DNA of 64,000 nt from Portulaca oleracea (taxonomy: Eukaryota > Streptophyta > Magnoliopsida > Caryophyllales > Portulacaceae). Location of the stretch: positions 46,313,769 to 46,377,768 of the forward strand of contig CM055874.1 of the NCBI GenBank assembly GCA_029582165.1, read 5' to 3'. Made by a program: the position numbers and the translations under genes. How positions within the stretch are numbered: the first letter of the stretch is position 1; every line of letters begins with the position of its first letter. This document shows, one piece after another, positions 43,292 through 55,889 of the stretch. Below the pieces are notes generated by a model that was not told where the DNA came from, did not search any database, and worked only from the letters and a program-made list of their open reading frames with translations.

Positions 43292-45624
43292 TTATCTGGG
43301 TCTAAATTGGAAAACTCGGTTGTACCAAATGGAGTGAAGAATCATATGAAACAAATCATACTTAACAGGTGTTGGATGCCAAAGGAAATGTCGTTGAACT
43401 TTCCTAACTCTCATTTGCATCCTAAGGTACGTCTTGTGGGGAATTGAAACAAGGATGTTCTTAAGGTTGGGAATATCTTTCTCCATGACAAACACAGCAA
43501 ATGACTCCCAGTTCAAAGTTTCAAAAAAGGGAGGCACAAAGTTATCCGATATGATCACCGGAACGCACTCGTAGAAGATAGCCTCAACCACCCGGGGGCT
43601 GTTCACTTCGTACCCTTTAGCACAAATGCAGTACTTACTGCTCTTCATATAGTCAATGTAGTTTCGGTTTCCCTTGGAGCGAGGCAATTGAGCAAATATC
43701 TGCATATCAGGGTCCTTTTTATTTCCCCAATGTTGCAGAAGAATTGGCCGGAGGTAACCATGCATGCTTCCTGCAAAGAAAGCTAACGTTTTCCGCTTTG
43801 AAACAGCCCTTCCCCCTGCACCTCTTGCCGGATCAGCTGCCTTGCGAACGTATGTTTCTGGCAGGGATACATCCTTGCCAAATTTGAACCCTTCTTTGAC
43901 ATCCGCATTGCATAGAGCCCTTATGCAGTTACCCATGAATCGCTTTGTTTCACTCGGAGCCTGAAATGTGAACAGAATGTATGGTTAATCTTGTAATACC
44001 AACGTCAACAAGTAAACGGGTAAATTGCATAGGGAGGTTACCCAATCATGGCAAGCAACAAGGAAGTGATCTGCACCGTAGGTTCTGTTCCAAAATGGGT
44101 AAATTGCAGCAATCATATCCACGTAGCCTTTCAAATGCAGTACCAGATTTCTGTGACTATGTGAGTTGGGCACATACAAAGCCGCTTCCAAGTTTCTCGA
44201 GCTGAAAGGGAGGTAAAACAAATGAGCTTCTTTGGGCTGTCTCGTAACAAACTGGCGGTTTTCTTCCAGAAGCTTCATAAACCATCCTTCAGAAGCATAT
44301 ATTCCTTCTAGTGGTGGCTTATGGAATACTGGTCTATCCCCTTCCTGGTAGATGTAGACTTTAAGAATTTGTTCCATTAACTCGTAGCTCCTGCAGATCA
44401 CAATATGATCATGTTTTCAGTTTCAAAGCATTCAGTGAAATCAAGCATTGCTGCAGATATATAACATGGAATCTGCATTAACAACACAGAGCTCGGTCGT
44501 CAATCTTAGTAATTAAGACTGACACCTGAATATGAATCTAATTTGCCTCCTCCAATCCAATTCAAACGGCTCATTTTCTAGATGTATTCATTGTTACCTC
44601 TGAAACATGCTAGCATTGCGATAGAGGGGAGCATAAAGCCCGTCTTTGATAAAGGCGGGTGCATTCTCGATCTCCAATCTTGCATGCATCAGCTGTTCAT
44701 CAACTTTCATAGGCCATCGAGGCATCTACAATCCATTAGAACCCTCAATCAGGCATTTCATGATATACAATGTACGTCGAATCATATAAATCTAAACAAG
44801 TCGATGAACATACCATCGAAGTCGGTAACATTTGACTCTGGATAAACATCTCATTCATGTCTGACAATGTATATACCTCCTTTGGTGTCACCTCGGGGAT
44901 TGGTTTTGACTTTGTGACTTGCCTATGGACAACCACTGGCGGCGGAGACAGCAAATCATGTTTCAGTACTGTCGAAGTGTTGATTGTCGGAGCACTGACA
45001 ATGTGCGAAACCACAGGAGGCAGAGCTCTATCTTCTTTCTTAGTTGCTGCAGATGATGAAATTACAACTGCTTGTGGTGATGGTGCAGGAGATGAAGTGA
45101 AATCCCAATTTTGCCCTGGGGGTGTAGCTGTATTTTCTATCTCAGACCTTACAAATGGAGGTTGGGCTGGTGCAACTGAAGGAGTGAAATCCCAATTTCG
45201 CCCCGGGGGTGTAGTCGTATTTTCTATCTCAGACTTCTTTAAATGGAGGTTGGGCTGGTGCAACTGAAGGAGTGAAATCCCTATTGAAGACAAATGAAGA
45301 TATGTTGTTTGAGGTGTCATTCTCCAAACCAAGGGTAAGCTGATGAGGAATGTTTAAGACAAGAACAATGCTTGGTGAAGTCATGTTGTCACTGAAGAAG
45401 CTGTTGGTCTTTTGATCAGGATTTTTGGCTCTCAAAAAAAGGGAGATACCTTTGGGCACCTCAACATACTGAAACAGTATAACAGTGACAAATACCAACC
45501 CAATCAACCATGCCAACTTCCTTGTTTCCATCTTAAATGCTTTCTGCAACTCCAACCCCATAATTTTTTTCAGAGGTAACCAAACTGTAGTATCGCACGA
45601 TCGTGCTAAAATGGGAAATTTCAT
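43292..45624 (-). CDS. Exostosin family glycosyltransferase (GT47), four exons, one frameshift
   Basis: Exons are 45,624-44,814, 44,725-44,598, 44,390-44,042 and 43,960-43,292, all with GT donors and AG acceptors. The sum is 1,957 bp, one base over 652 codons. The extra base is at about 45,240 (TTTAAAGAAGTC where its tandem twin has TTTGTAAGGTC) and puts the downstream part out of frame. Otherwise the protein would be 651 residues: a short cytosolic tail, one membrane anchor (LAWLIGLVFVTVILF, about residues 36-50), a Pro/Thr-rich stem with an 88-89 bp tandem duplication, then the exostosin domain. Domain marks are ADHFLVACHDW, FFAGSMHGYLRP, KYCICAKGYEVNSPRVVEAI and CVPVIISDNFVPPF. Such type II Golgi enzymes add sugars to wall polysaccharides or glycoproteins; the substrate is not predictable. 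A second ATG 21 codons in could be the true start. The frameshift may be real or a repeat-related sequence error. Confidence 0.85.
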
Positions 45625-45710
45625 TTTTCAATGCCCATATGAGCAACATCCCTTCTTCCAAGTTCCTCCATTTTTTCTTTTTTTGGGGGCTTGAAAGACA
45701 GTCTCTAATC

Positions 45711-46207
45711 TGCAGCCACAGACAATTTATGAAACATTTTTGTCAACATTCAAGTTGAAATGTTGAAATTAGGAAAATAGTTGCCTTTAAGAAAGAGCAT
45801 TTTGGTGACGTGATTAATTAGAAGATACCTATTTGAGGTTCATGGCTTTGAATAGGTAACATTAAATTCTATGAGCACTATTCAATTCAAAAGAAAGGCA
45901 ACTGAAGGCAATTTTGGACGGTTTAATATTTAGAGCTCCATATAATAATAGAATAACTGGAACAGTTTAATATTAATAGCATTAGACTTTTGGTACATAA
46001 TAATTGCACATGCACTCAGTGTAAACCAGAACTAAAATAAATTCATATTTTCAAGTTGAGGTGCCCACAACTTGGAAGTATCCAGCTCTTGTGCTCGTGT
46101 ATAGTTATGAGAATATGCACAAAATTTTCTGAGCACATGTATAAATGTATAAATTTATATAATGAAGATTGTAAACTTATAAAGCTGTAAATGTATGTTC
46201 ATGTATA
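45711..46207. other. Upstream region of the GT47 gene
   Basis: AT-rich, no coding signal. On the minus strand a good acceptor (CTGTGGCTGCAG, ending at 45,711) precedes the stretch leading to the ATG, compatible with a 5' UTR intron. Confidence 0.45.
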
Positions 46208-46511
46208 AAGGCCTTGTTCTTTGAATTGTTAACTCTTTTCAATCCAATCCAATCTTTTTTTATTATTATTATTATGGCAAATTGCCAAGCAACAAAAGGC
46301 TAAAGCCTTGGGCCCCAAAGGGGAAAATTGAGCCAATCAAACCCATCCAATCCAATCCAATCTAAACCTTACACAATTCCCCAAAAAAACACCCTCTTTA
46401 AAAACACAATTTTTTAAAAAAACATCATAACTTATCAAATCCAATCCATCCAAAGTCCAAACCTCATTTTATCCAATCCAAAAAACAGGTGTATGATCAA
46501 AGAACGAAAAT
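46208..46511. mobile_element. MITE-like element with CTTGTTCTTTG/CAAAGAACGA ends
   Basis: The left end GGCCTTGTTCTTTGAATTG and right end ATCAAAGAACGAAAATG are partly inverted. The interior is full of AATCCAATCC repeats and contains a Pol-free segment (AAGGCTAAAGCCTTGGGCC). A relative lies at about 52,690-53,130. hAT-like by its ends; no target duplication established. Confidence 0.45.
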
Positions 46512-47277
46512 GATATGCTCATAAATAAATAAATGTTCATAAAATTATACACTATACCATGTTGCTTCCTACAATATAATCTAATTTTCAAATTGGTGAG
46601 GGTCTAGGAGACAAAAGAGAATATGCACGCAAAAAGGAAACGTCTTTTTCTTTTCCTTTCCTTTTGTGAAAACAATTGCGCGCAAGCAAGTTGATTTTTG
46701 AAAGGGATTTATTCGTTTACTTCAAATTTTAATACCCAAAATTAAAAACTTCGCTACACAATTGGCCAACCCAAATGGGACCCTAGATCGCACTTTAATT
46801 CTACAAAACAGTGTGGACCCGTGCTTCATTTAGCGAACCAAATTACTGCCTAGTGCCTACATCCCAAATTATTTGTCCAAAACCTAACTTACTTGTCCCA
46901 AAATATTTGTCCTATTTACAATTCTAACAACTGCAATTCTTTTTCTACCCCTAATTAATAAATTCATTTATCACTTTTTACAATTCCAACAATTATTATC
47001 TTTAATTAAAGTAGGGGAAATTTTGGTAAATTACAAACATTTTATCTCAATTCCCAATATGCATTAGTCCTCCTAAATTAGGTAAATAGACAAATATAAT
47101 AGAACGGAAATTGTAATAAGTAACATCAACTTAAAATAAATACTGTACATAAATTTCCAAGATGCATAACCAAGTTAATATTATTGAAACTAAAAATCTT
47201 ATACAAATCTCAACTTATTTAAATTTATTTATGATAACTTTGACCACAAGCGATTCTAAACAATTTTTTTCTAAATT
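46512..47277. other. AT-rich intergenic DNA
   Basis: I see nothing beyond a stretch resembling a degraded Stowaway (CCAAATTATTTGTCC, about 46,860-47,120). Confidence 0.5.
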
Positions 47278-47562
47278 TAGGCCCATTCTTTTATGCAGTA
47301 GGTTGTGGTGCGCTATCACACTGCACCGCACTCTTTAATTTTTAACCACACTTCACGATACCATACCAAAATCATTACTAATATATCTTTTCATTTTTGT
47401 CTCTTCTCACTTTTCTCATCTACTTTTCATATTCTCTCTTTAACCTACCCCACTTACCACAACTTTCACCACAACTCACCATAACTTACCACAGTTTTTC
47501 AATTTACACTGCACCGCACCATTACCACACCACAACCAACCATATAAAAGAACGGGGCCCTA
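47278..47562. mobile_element. hAT-like MITE
   Basis: Ends TAGGCCCATTCTTTTATG and TATAAAAGAACGGGGCCCTA form an imperfect terminal inverted repeat that continues inward (GTTGTGGTG on both). Non-coding. No clear target duplication. Confidence 0.55.
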
Positions 47563-47746
47563 TTGTCTAAAAAGTAACCTAAAAAAAAACTTGTAAGTTT
47601 ACATTTTTGAGGTGTGTCAAATTCATGGATAAAAAATAATTAGATAAAAGTTAAATTTTTGTAACTTTTGTTAAATTTTGATAACTTTTGTCAAATTTAC
47701 ACCCTAATACAACAAAATTATTATTATTTTTTAATTTAGATAATGT

Positions 47747-48046
47747 CATGTTCTTTTCTACGATTCCACACCATACCTGTCATATTTTTCCACAATTACC
47801 ACAATCTTTCCATACCATATCATACCATTCCACACTTTACCACAACAATTATAACTTTTTCACTTCTCACTTTTCTATCTCCTCGCTTTTCTCCTCTACT
47901 TTTCACATGCTCTCTCCTTATCTATCACATCAATCATTCTTACCACAACTTTTATCATATCTTACCATTACCATACCACATTTTCCACAATATTATCATA
48001 TTATACCATTTACCGCACTCAATTTGCCGCACAAAAGAACAGGACC
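47747..48046. mobile_element. hAT-like MITE, same family
   Basis: Ends CATGTTCTTTTCTACG and CGCACAAAAGAACAGGACC, with TAATGT on both sides (47,741-47,746 and 48,047-48,052) as a possible target duplication. The interior is an ACCATACC/TTACCACA-rich repeat like 47,320-47,540. The long open frames across it are low-complexity. Confidence 0.55.
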
Positions 48047-49217
48047 TAATGTTTGGTAAATTTTCATAAATTTTGATAAATTTTAATAAAAAAAAACTAA
48101 TTAATCCAATTTACTCGTGACACATCCTAATCCCAACCTTATTTGTAGGTATAAAAGTAATAAACTGCCTATACCTCCCGAGATAGAGAAGGCTGTTGTT
48201 AGGCAATTTACTCATGACACATCCTAACCCCAACCCAATTTACTCATGAGTCACGACACATCCTAATCCCAACCTTATATGTACACATGTAGTGTTGTTT
48301 GTTGGGCAGTATATCACCAAACCATTAAAAATCAAATAATGAGGCCCCCAGAAAAGGAGGGGATGAAAACAAAAAATCACAGCAAATCCATGTTACAAAA
48401 TTAACGTTCTTGGGAAAAGATGCGAGTACTTTGGCAAAGCAGAGAAAATGGAATATTTTTAACTGCTCGTTTCTTTAATTTTGCCTTACAGCCTAACCAA
48501 ATTACAGGACACCAATTAGGCAATTACTAACTGTAAAAATTGCAAGCATAAGAGTATGGCGAAGACAAACCATGCAATACTGCTATAGTGGTCATCTAGG
48601 GGTAGTTGTGATTATCTTTTACCATGAGATACATATATGCTTTATATGAGAAATTACGTACTAATTAAATTTTTTTTAAAAAAAGAATGTGAACAATTAC
48701 GTACTAATTTTTTTTAAAGAAAAAAAAAACAAAGCATGCAATTAAACAAGAACATGTTAAATTAAAGTAAAATTAATTGTACAAGAGACGTTCAAGTTGG
48801 AAGAAGGAAAACCCAAATTTTGCACAAACGCACTACGTACAGGCGCATAGCAGCCACACATTATATTCCCAACTTGCAAACTTGGCTTTCGTTATACAGT
48901 ACAACTTCAGAAAATGTGTTCTTGACTTGACCCATATTTGTACGCATGTTGATAAGCACCTTTAGACATAATTAAAATGAAAAGAAGTACTTAATGCACA
49001 CCAACAAGTTAATCAGCGCTAAAGATGGATTATGATGCTCTTAATTACAGTTAACAGTTCTTGATTACATATTCATCAGATTAAAAACAAAAAAGAATCC
49101 AGTAGATTTGTACTGCACATAGACAAAGGAAAGTAAATGAAGAAAGTTGAACTAAGATGAGAAAACCCGTTTGACACCCAGAGAAAAATGCATGGAAAAA
49201 CCATAATTAAGACGTAC
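48047..49217. other. AT-rich intergenic DNA
   Basis: A short direct repeat (TTTACTCATGACACATCCTAA and relatives) occurs three times between 48,109 and 48,262. Otherwise I see nothing. Confidence 0.5.
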
Positions 49218-49470
49218 CGGGCAGTAAGATTGGAATCCAGACCCAGATGAATCAAGAACAGCGCAAGAAGACTCAACTAGAAAGATCGATGGAGAGTAAT
49301 AAAGATTGATCGAGGAAGGTCAAGCAGCAAGAAACATTTCGCTTTTAAATTTTCCAGAACGGAAACATAAAAGCAAGAAATTAAAGCCACCGACGGCTGA
49401 GGAGAGAGAAAGAACAAAGGAGAGACGAGATGAATGGATGGTTCTGACATAAAGTTTGGGCAAACCAGGT
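49218..49470 (-). other. Possible distal 5' UTR exon of the GT47 gene
   Basis: On the minus strand this stretch is CT-rich (CTTTCTCTCTCCTC), higher in GC than its surroundings, and ends in a strong donor (CCCG|GTACGT, exon end 49,218). It could splice to the acceptor at 45,710, giving a leader intron of about 3.5 kb. This is inference from splice motifs and composition only. Confidence 0.3.
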
Positions 49471-50235
49471 ACTCCAATCACAATCATGTAAATATTAAAG
49501 TTTTTACTTTTAATTTAATACTAATATATAAAAGAAACTGGATTCTTACAATTAGCGCGGTCTGCGTTTGGTTGCAATTATTTTTTGGGAAAGTTTGACA
49601 ATTTTCTTAAAAAAATTTTGTGTTTGGTTGTAAAATGAGTACATCAAAGTTTTGGAGCGGATCCCATTATTTTTTCAAGGTAGATGGAAAAACTTTCTTA
49701 TTGGGAGCTTGGAAAAGTTTCTTTCCCATGGAAAAGGAAAATTATTTATAACTAAGGATAATTTCAACATTTTAAATAAGTTTTCTTACAAACTTTCCCA
49801 TATTAATCAAACTCTGTGAAATATTTTTCACAACAAAAAGTTTCCTAGCAAAAGTTTTCCCGGGAAAAAATTTCTTAGAAAATATTTCCCTAGGAAAGAA
49901 CCCAACACACACTCAATGTGCGAATTCGTCCCACAAAAAAAAGGGTTTGTTCGTAGATTTTTTGTCCGGATTTTAACATTGATCGAATATTACATAATAT
50001 TTCTCATTTTTTATTGTTTGAACCCAATTTTGACCCGGATTTTTCGTTCAAATTGCCCGACTTGAAAAATCTTGATCTGGACATGAATTTCTCGTCCAAA
50101 TTTTGAGCAACTCGAATTTGACTCATACCTGAATTTTTGTTAGCGCTACTTATAATTTTCACATGAACAACAATAATCTAAACTTTAAAAATGTAAATCA
50201 ATAGTCCTAAATTTCGAAAAATGTCATTAGTTGTT
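49471..50235. mobile_element. Intergenic DNA with a GCGTTTGGTT/AACCCAACACAC MITE-like element
   Basis: About 49,560-49,910 contains many GGAAAGTTT / AAACTTTCC words on both strands, starting GCGTTTGGTTG and ending GGAAAGAACCCAACAC, the style of plant hAT/PIF-type MITEs. Related to 51,111-51,292. Confidence 0.45.
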
Positions 50236-51110
50236 TGCCTTAGGCTCTATTATTTTGTTAAGTGCAGTGTAATGCGGTACCAAAAGTCACCATATCACTC
50301 AATACTTACTTTACCATACCATATCACAATTTACCACAATCATTATCAATATATATATATTCTCATTTTCTGTTTCCTCATTTTTCTTCCTCTACTTCAA
50401 TCACACTTTTCACAAAAGTTATCATATTATTGCACACGTTATCGCACTTTTCATAGTTTTACCATATTGCATCATTGCAGCAGTATTAGTAGCAGCCTAT
50501 ACTTATATGAAAGCGAACAAGGGATTTGATTGTCCCTAATTTTAGGTCATGTATTCGTATAGGAATAAGTTAGATAAGGTAAAGTTAAGTTATATTAGAA
50601 AAGTTACCCAAAAAATGTTACACAAGGAAAGTAGAGGAAATAGCTGGTTATCAATAAATATTTTACATAACAAAAACTTTCTATTGTCAAAATGGATCGG
50701 CAAGAATATTTCTCTACTTATAAGAAAGGTCTTGCACATAAAAATTGGACCACCAACGGTTATATACTCCAAGTATCATGAATTATAACTTGTGTTTGTC
50801 CAATTATCAAGAGCAGAGATTAAATCCAATTTTCTTATTCAAATTGATTTTTTTTTTGATAGGGTCAATTTGATATTTATTATTGTGGGTTTGTGTGCTG
50901 TCCGGATTAATTTTTTACCAATTACTGATCCAAGGAACTGTTATCCATTTTTATAATCATTACTCAAATATTTATGTACAGTATTGTTTTGTCAAGATTG
51001 CATGTAATTAATATATTGCGCAGGTACTGGCCAAGTTTGCAGATTGCATGTAATTTATATATCACTGGTTATTCAGCTTGTCCCACGGACGGTTAAGTTT
51101 TATTACTATT
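50236..51110. other. Intergenic DNA with a degraded copy of the 47.3-48.0 kb MITE family
   Basis: 50,236-50,522 keeps the ACCATACCATATCAC-type interior and weak ends. No gene seen in the rest; the short frame at 50,549-50,788 has no support. Confidence 0.4.
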
Positions 51111-51292
51111 AGGGGGCGCTTGGTTGAGAAATTTTTCCGGGAAGTTAAAAAACTTTCTCATGTTTGGTTGAGAAACTTTCCCAGAAAAGTTTTGACGTGG
51201 GAACTATAATTTCCCTCACAAACTCAATAAAAATTAAAGTTTCCTAAGGGGGGCTAGGGAAAGTCTTTCCTGGAAAAGTCTTTCCCAGGAAA
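51111..51292. mobile_element. MITE with GGCGCTTGGTTGAG/AACCAAACGC ends
   Basis: Terminal inverted repeat GCGCTTGGTT...AACCAAACGC with GGAAAG/CTTTCC repeats inside. CTATTAG occurs just outside both ends as a candidate 7-8 bp target duplication, which fits hAT. Confidence 0.55.
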
Positions 51293-52690
51293 GAACCAAA
51301 CGCACTATTAGTTATTAATATTTGCCTGAATTTAGATGTAACTGACTCATATTTTTCATGTCAAATTTGTCTGAATTTTTTTTTTTTTGAGAAAATTTGT
51401 CTGAATTTTAAATACACATGACTTATATTTGGTTTAACTTGATACATGCACAATCTGCATTCAATCTGCCCGTCCAAATTGATAGAATAGCTTACTTTTC
51501 CATTGATGCTATAAACTTATTTGGTTATTATATTTGAGTGAAAGATAGTAATCCCAAGTGTTTATCAAGCAAGCTGTTTCTTATTATATTGTATTGAAAA
51601 ACAAAATAATAAATTTGTGTAAATATAAATTATACAAGACAAATTGCTTGTTATATATTATATTATATTGGATGGTAAAAGGGTAAATTTGTATATAAAC
51701 GCAAACTACAAAGCAAACATACTGCAAACATAAGCATTTGTGGTTTGTGAAAATGAAGTTAGAGCTCCATAAGAAGCATTATACACAGGCTGTATCGCAA
51801 AACAAGTACTAAAAGCAGCAACAAGAGCACAAGCTTATCAATTTGCTTTGAGTTTTATATCAGAATCTGGCAATATGACTCTAGTTCATAAAATGTTGCA
51901 TTTTTCTGCAAAATTTGAACCCTACTACTGAGTACCCTACACATTCATTCACCAACCACATGCAACTTCTCCAAAGACATAGAAATGGCCAAATAATGTG
52001 ACCCAATATTGTTGATTTCGCACTGGATCAAACCCACTTGAAATTATTAATAATATCAAATTTAGCACATCAAAAAGTCCAAAAAACAAAAAAACAGACA
52101 TTTACAATGAAGAACTTACCAGAAGATGGGGGAATAATTAAACCAACAGCAATGGCAAATAAATACAGATTCGCCAGCTCCCAAAACAATCTCAATTGTA
52201 GCTTCAAACCCATGCATCCCATGAATTTAAAGCTACAAAAACAGAGTTCAAATCTGTGAAATCCAACCTCCACAAAATGGCAAATTACTCCACAAAATGA
52301 TTTTGAATTCCTATTGTTGCTATACCCTTTTGCATATAGCATACTCGCAGAGAGCATGAGAATGATAACTCGATCTGAAGCTGACAAAAGCTGAGTTTTG
52401 TTTGCCAACTGTTTATGCTCTCAACTACGTACTGTTTTTGTTTCAACTTATTAGTGAATGAAATCAATGAAAGCAGCATTTAGAGCTGACTGAGTAGGTG
52501 TTCATTAAATGAGACCTGCCAAAAACCTGGAACAACGTGCGAGAAACAAATGCGCTGGTAATATGCGAATTACACGTCCTCACCTCCCTCTGGTTGTTCG
52601 CAGCGGTGCACCTCAAACTTCAATATTTTCTTGTTTTGGCTTTTTCTTTATGGAAATTTTCTTGTTTTTGTTTGGGGAAGAAAATAAACG
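51293..52690. other. Intergenic DNA
   Basis: No recognised gene. A minus-strand frame of 112 residues at 52,070-52,408 and plus frames at 52,509-52,787 have no domain, no splice support and no repeat in the window. An uncharacterised transcript cannot be excluded at 51,760-52,480, where composition is less AT-biased. Confidence 0.4.
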
Positions 52691-53130
52691 GACCCTTTTC
52701 TTTAGATTGGTTCAACTATCTAAGTTAATCCAATTCAAATTTATCCAAACTTTATATCACCTCCGTTTTTATTTATCTGTCGCCTAGGGAATTATGGCAA
52801 AAACTTTGATCATTAATATCTTAATTTATATAATGATTCATCATACAAAATTGATGTCATTAGATTCGTAATAGAAAATGCTATTAGAAAAGTATAATAT
52901 TATAATTTTTAATAAAAATTTTATATTAGAAATTAGTGATTAAAAATTGGCACTAAAAACCATAAATGACAAATAAAAAAGAACGGAGGGAGTATAATTC
53001 TCCCAAAAAGTTTTTTCTCTAAAAATGTAATTTTCCAAAAAAACATCATAACTTATCCAAATCAATCTAATTCAATTCAATCCAATCCATCCAAACCTGA
53101 TTTTAACCAATCCAGAAAACAGGGTTAAAT
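52691..53130. mobile_element. AATCCAATCC-type MITE split by a Stowaway
   Basis: 52,691-52,756 and 52,993-53,130 together resemble the element at 46,208-46,511 (CATCATAACTTATCC..., CCAATCCAGAAAACAGG). The Stowaway lies between the halves. Confidence 0.5.
52757..52992. mobile_element. Stowaway-like MITE, 236 bp
   Basis: Ends CACCTCCGTTTTTATT and AATAAAAAAGAACGGAGGGAG, with TA on both sides. Closely related to 17,469-17,683. Confidence 0.85.
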
Positions 53131-53985
53131 CAAATACCAATCCAAGTTTTTGGAATGTAAGTGAGGGTCTACCTCTTCCATACCACTCATCATTCATATT
53201 TTTTCGAATTTCATTCTAATTATTCTATGATAATACAAACTCATTCCTATTTTTTCATTTTAAAATATTTATTTTTTAAAAAACATACCATATTACTATC
53301 TTATGTCAAAATATGATTTGTTGAAAAATAAAAAATAAAAAATAAACATAAAAAAATTCATAACTCATTGCTTGAAATTTAGTTCCTTTTGCACCAAAAC
53401 TATACCCTCAGGCCTCAATACGAGTTCCAACGCACAAAAATCCATTGTTGCACTTGTTCTTAAGAAATGCTTTGTTGAATTCTCCTCCATTAGTCCATCG
53501 GTTATTGTTTGTGAAAAAAAAACAAATACTCAAATATTACTGAGATCGGTCTCAATAACCCGGATCTAGCAATCAAGTTCCAACAATAGTTGTGTAGACC
53601 TTTCAGTAAAGGATTTCTTATTGGAATATCAACGGTCAACAACTACATCAGTAGGAATTGTGTCTGGTATAATTTACAGTGTCTGCAATTTAATTTCATG
53701 ATTGATTAATTGTAATGGTTATGAGTTATTACGCCATTAATTGAATAAATTTAGGAAATAGATAATGAAAACCCAAAAGTGATACCAGAGCCCCAAAATT
53801 GTATGAATATATCTTATACCATTTTCATATATTTTATTCAATTGTTGAGTCATGTATATTAATGTAGCTATTTGCTAGATTAATTTTGCCTAATGTTGAA
53901 ACTCCATGATAGATTTAATCTATAGGATTGATTAGTTGATTAACATGCATATATAATGTCGTATCTAGATTCTTAAATTAGTATA
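53131..53985. other. AT-rich intergenic DNA up to the copia insertion
   Basis: No gene recognised. Contains the left target duplication GTATA (53,981-53,985). Confidence 0.5.
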
Positions 53986-54561
53986 TGTTAGGAAAGTGTC
54001 CTAAAATCACCAAATCTCTTGATCTCACAATTATTTGTTTCCTAATTGTATTAGAATATTATTTAGGTTTCCTTATTGCGTTGGGTTTCCTAATTGTATT
54101 AGATTCTAAATCTATTTGGAGTGGGAGTCAAGTTAGGTTATAGGGAGTTTTCCCTATAAATAAGGTGCATGTTTCTCTACCAAAAACACATCGATAAACA
54201 CAGAGAGCTAGAGAGAGAGAGAAAATATTGAGAGAGAAAGGGGTCTCACCAATATTTTCCCCACTATATCCTGAGAGATTGTGAGTTGAGTGTTGAGAGA
54301 TTGTTATTGTAATCTCCTTTGTGGATCACATCACACCCTGTGATAGTGATCAGGTTGTACTTCTCCTTTCTCATAGTGGATTATTTTCTGGTTGTCGCCG
54401 TCTGTGGGTTTTTCTCCGAGTTCTTCGGTTTCCCACGTAATTCTGGTGTTTGATTTTATCGCTTATTTTTCGTTCCTAAATTTTGTTGTAATATCCGTCA
54501 TCTCGTTTTCGATTCTATTATTCGCTTCCGCTGTTACCTTGCTACTCACTTTTCTCTAACA
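53986..54561 (+). repeat. 5' LTR of the copia element
   Basis: TATA box (CTATAAATAAGG) near 54,154. Shares most of its sequence with the array LTRs at 23,610-34,496 outside the GC-rich central segment. Confidence 0.95.
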
Positions 54562-54584
54562 AGTGGTATCAGAGCAAGGTGGAG

Positions 54585-55889
54585 ATGGCTTCAATCATGA
54601 AGTGCGATATTCCAAAATTTGATGGAACGAGGAGTTTTACTATGTGGAGACTGCAGATGAAGGCGGTCCTGATTCAGCACGGGTTATGGGATGTGATTGA
54701 GTATCCCGACACGAAGACTGATGCGACAATGAGCGATGATGAATTCAAAAAACTCCAGAAGGATATCAAGGGGAATCTGACTCCAAGGGAGTGGAAGAAG
54801 CTTGAAGATAAGACTCTGGCAGGGATTCAGCTGTGCTTGGCGGAGCACATTCAGAGAGAGGTGATGCATATCGAGAAACCTCGGGAGCTCTGGACCAAAC
54901 TGGAAGAGTTGTACATGTCGAAGAGTCGTGCAAACAAGTACCGAATGAAGGAGAAATTCTATAGGCTAAAGATGCCTCAAGGTACTTCTATTCAGGCACA
55001 TCTTAGTGAATTTGATTCTATTATTACTGAATTGGAATCAATGGATATAAAACACACTGATGAGGATAAGGCTTTTCATTTAATTCTGTCCCTACCTGCA
55101 TCACATAAACAATTTAAGGAAATCATATTGTATGGGAATCGTGGTGACCTTAACCTTAGTGAAGTAAAGGCTAGTTTACTGTTTAAGGAGAAACTTGATA
55201 CCGATGGTGATGACCAGGGTGGTGATGCTATGGTTGTAAGGGGTAGAAATACTGAACGTAAAGGAAACAGGTCTAGAGGGAGGTCTAAACACCGTTCAAA
55301 GTCTAGGAATCCTCACAAGAATAAGAAGTGTAACTACTGTAGTAAGATGGGGCATATAGAGAGAGACTGTTGGGAAAAACAGAGAGACCAGAAGCAGGAG
55401 AGTAAGGATAATCACACCAAACCTGGTACCTCAAACTGCGTAGAGTTCGAGTTAGATGGTGATGGGTTTGTAGTTACGGATGATGCCTTGGCTACCACAT
55501 CGAGTAGGATAGCTAGAGATGAGTGGGTTCTTGACACGGGGTGCACCTATCATATGTGTCCTCATAAGGATTGGTTTGAGTCTTATGAGAGTGTTGACAT
55601 CGGGGTAGTAGTCATGGGTAACGACACAGCCTGCAAGGTTGCAGGAATCGGTAGCATCAAAATCAAGACTCATGATGGCATCGTTAGAACTCTCAAGGAA
55701 GTTCGTCATATCCCTAACATGACTCAAAATTTAATTTCTTTGGGTACTCTTGAAGCTAACGGCTGCAGGTACAAAGGAGAAGATGGTGTTTTGAAAGTGT
55801 GCAGGGGTTCCATGGTTCTTATGAAGGGAATCAGGAAGGGTAGTCTATACATCCTGCAGGGGTCTACAAAGGATGGATCTCGGCAATGA
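54585..55889 (+). pseudogene. copia gag-protease open frame
   Basis: Starts at the ATG at 54,585 (MASIMKCDIPKFDG). The gag domain covers about residues 1-215. A zinc knuckle CX2CX4HX4C (CNYCSKMGHIERDC) begins at residue 249. The protease motif WVLDTGCTYHM has its catalytic Asp at residue 317, and the pre-integrase region begins after it. The frame then breaks near 55,870 and continues in another frame. Intact copia elements encode one polyprotein here, so at least one indel has occurred. Confidence 0.9.

Noticed and set aside
47688..48069. Two overlapping plus-strand frames of 108-123 residues
   Set aside because: They cover a MITE made of ACCATACC/TTACCACA words; low-complexity His/Tyr/Phe-rich translation.
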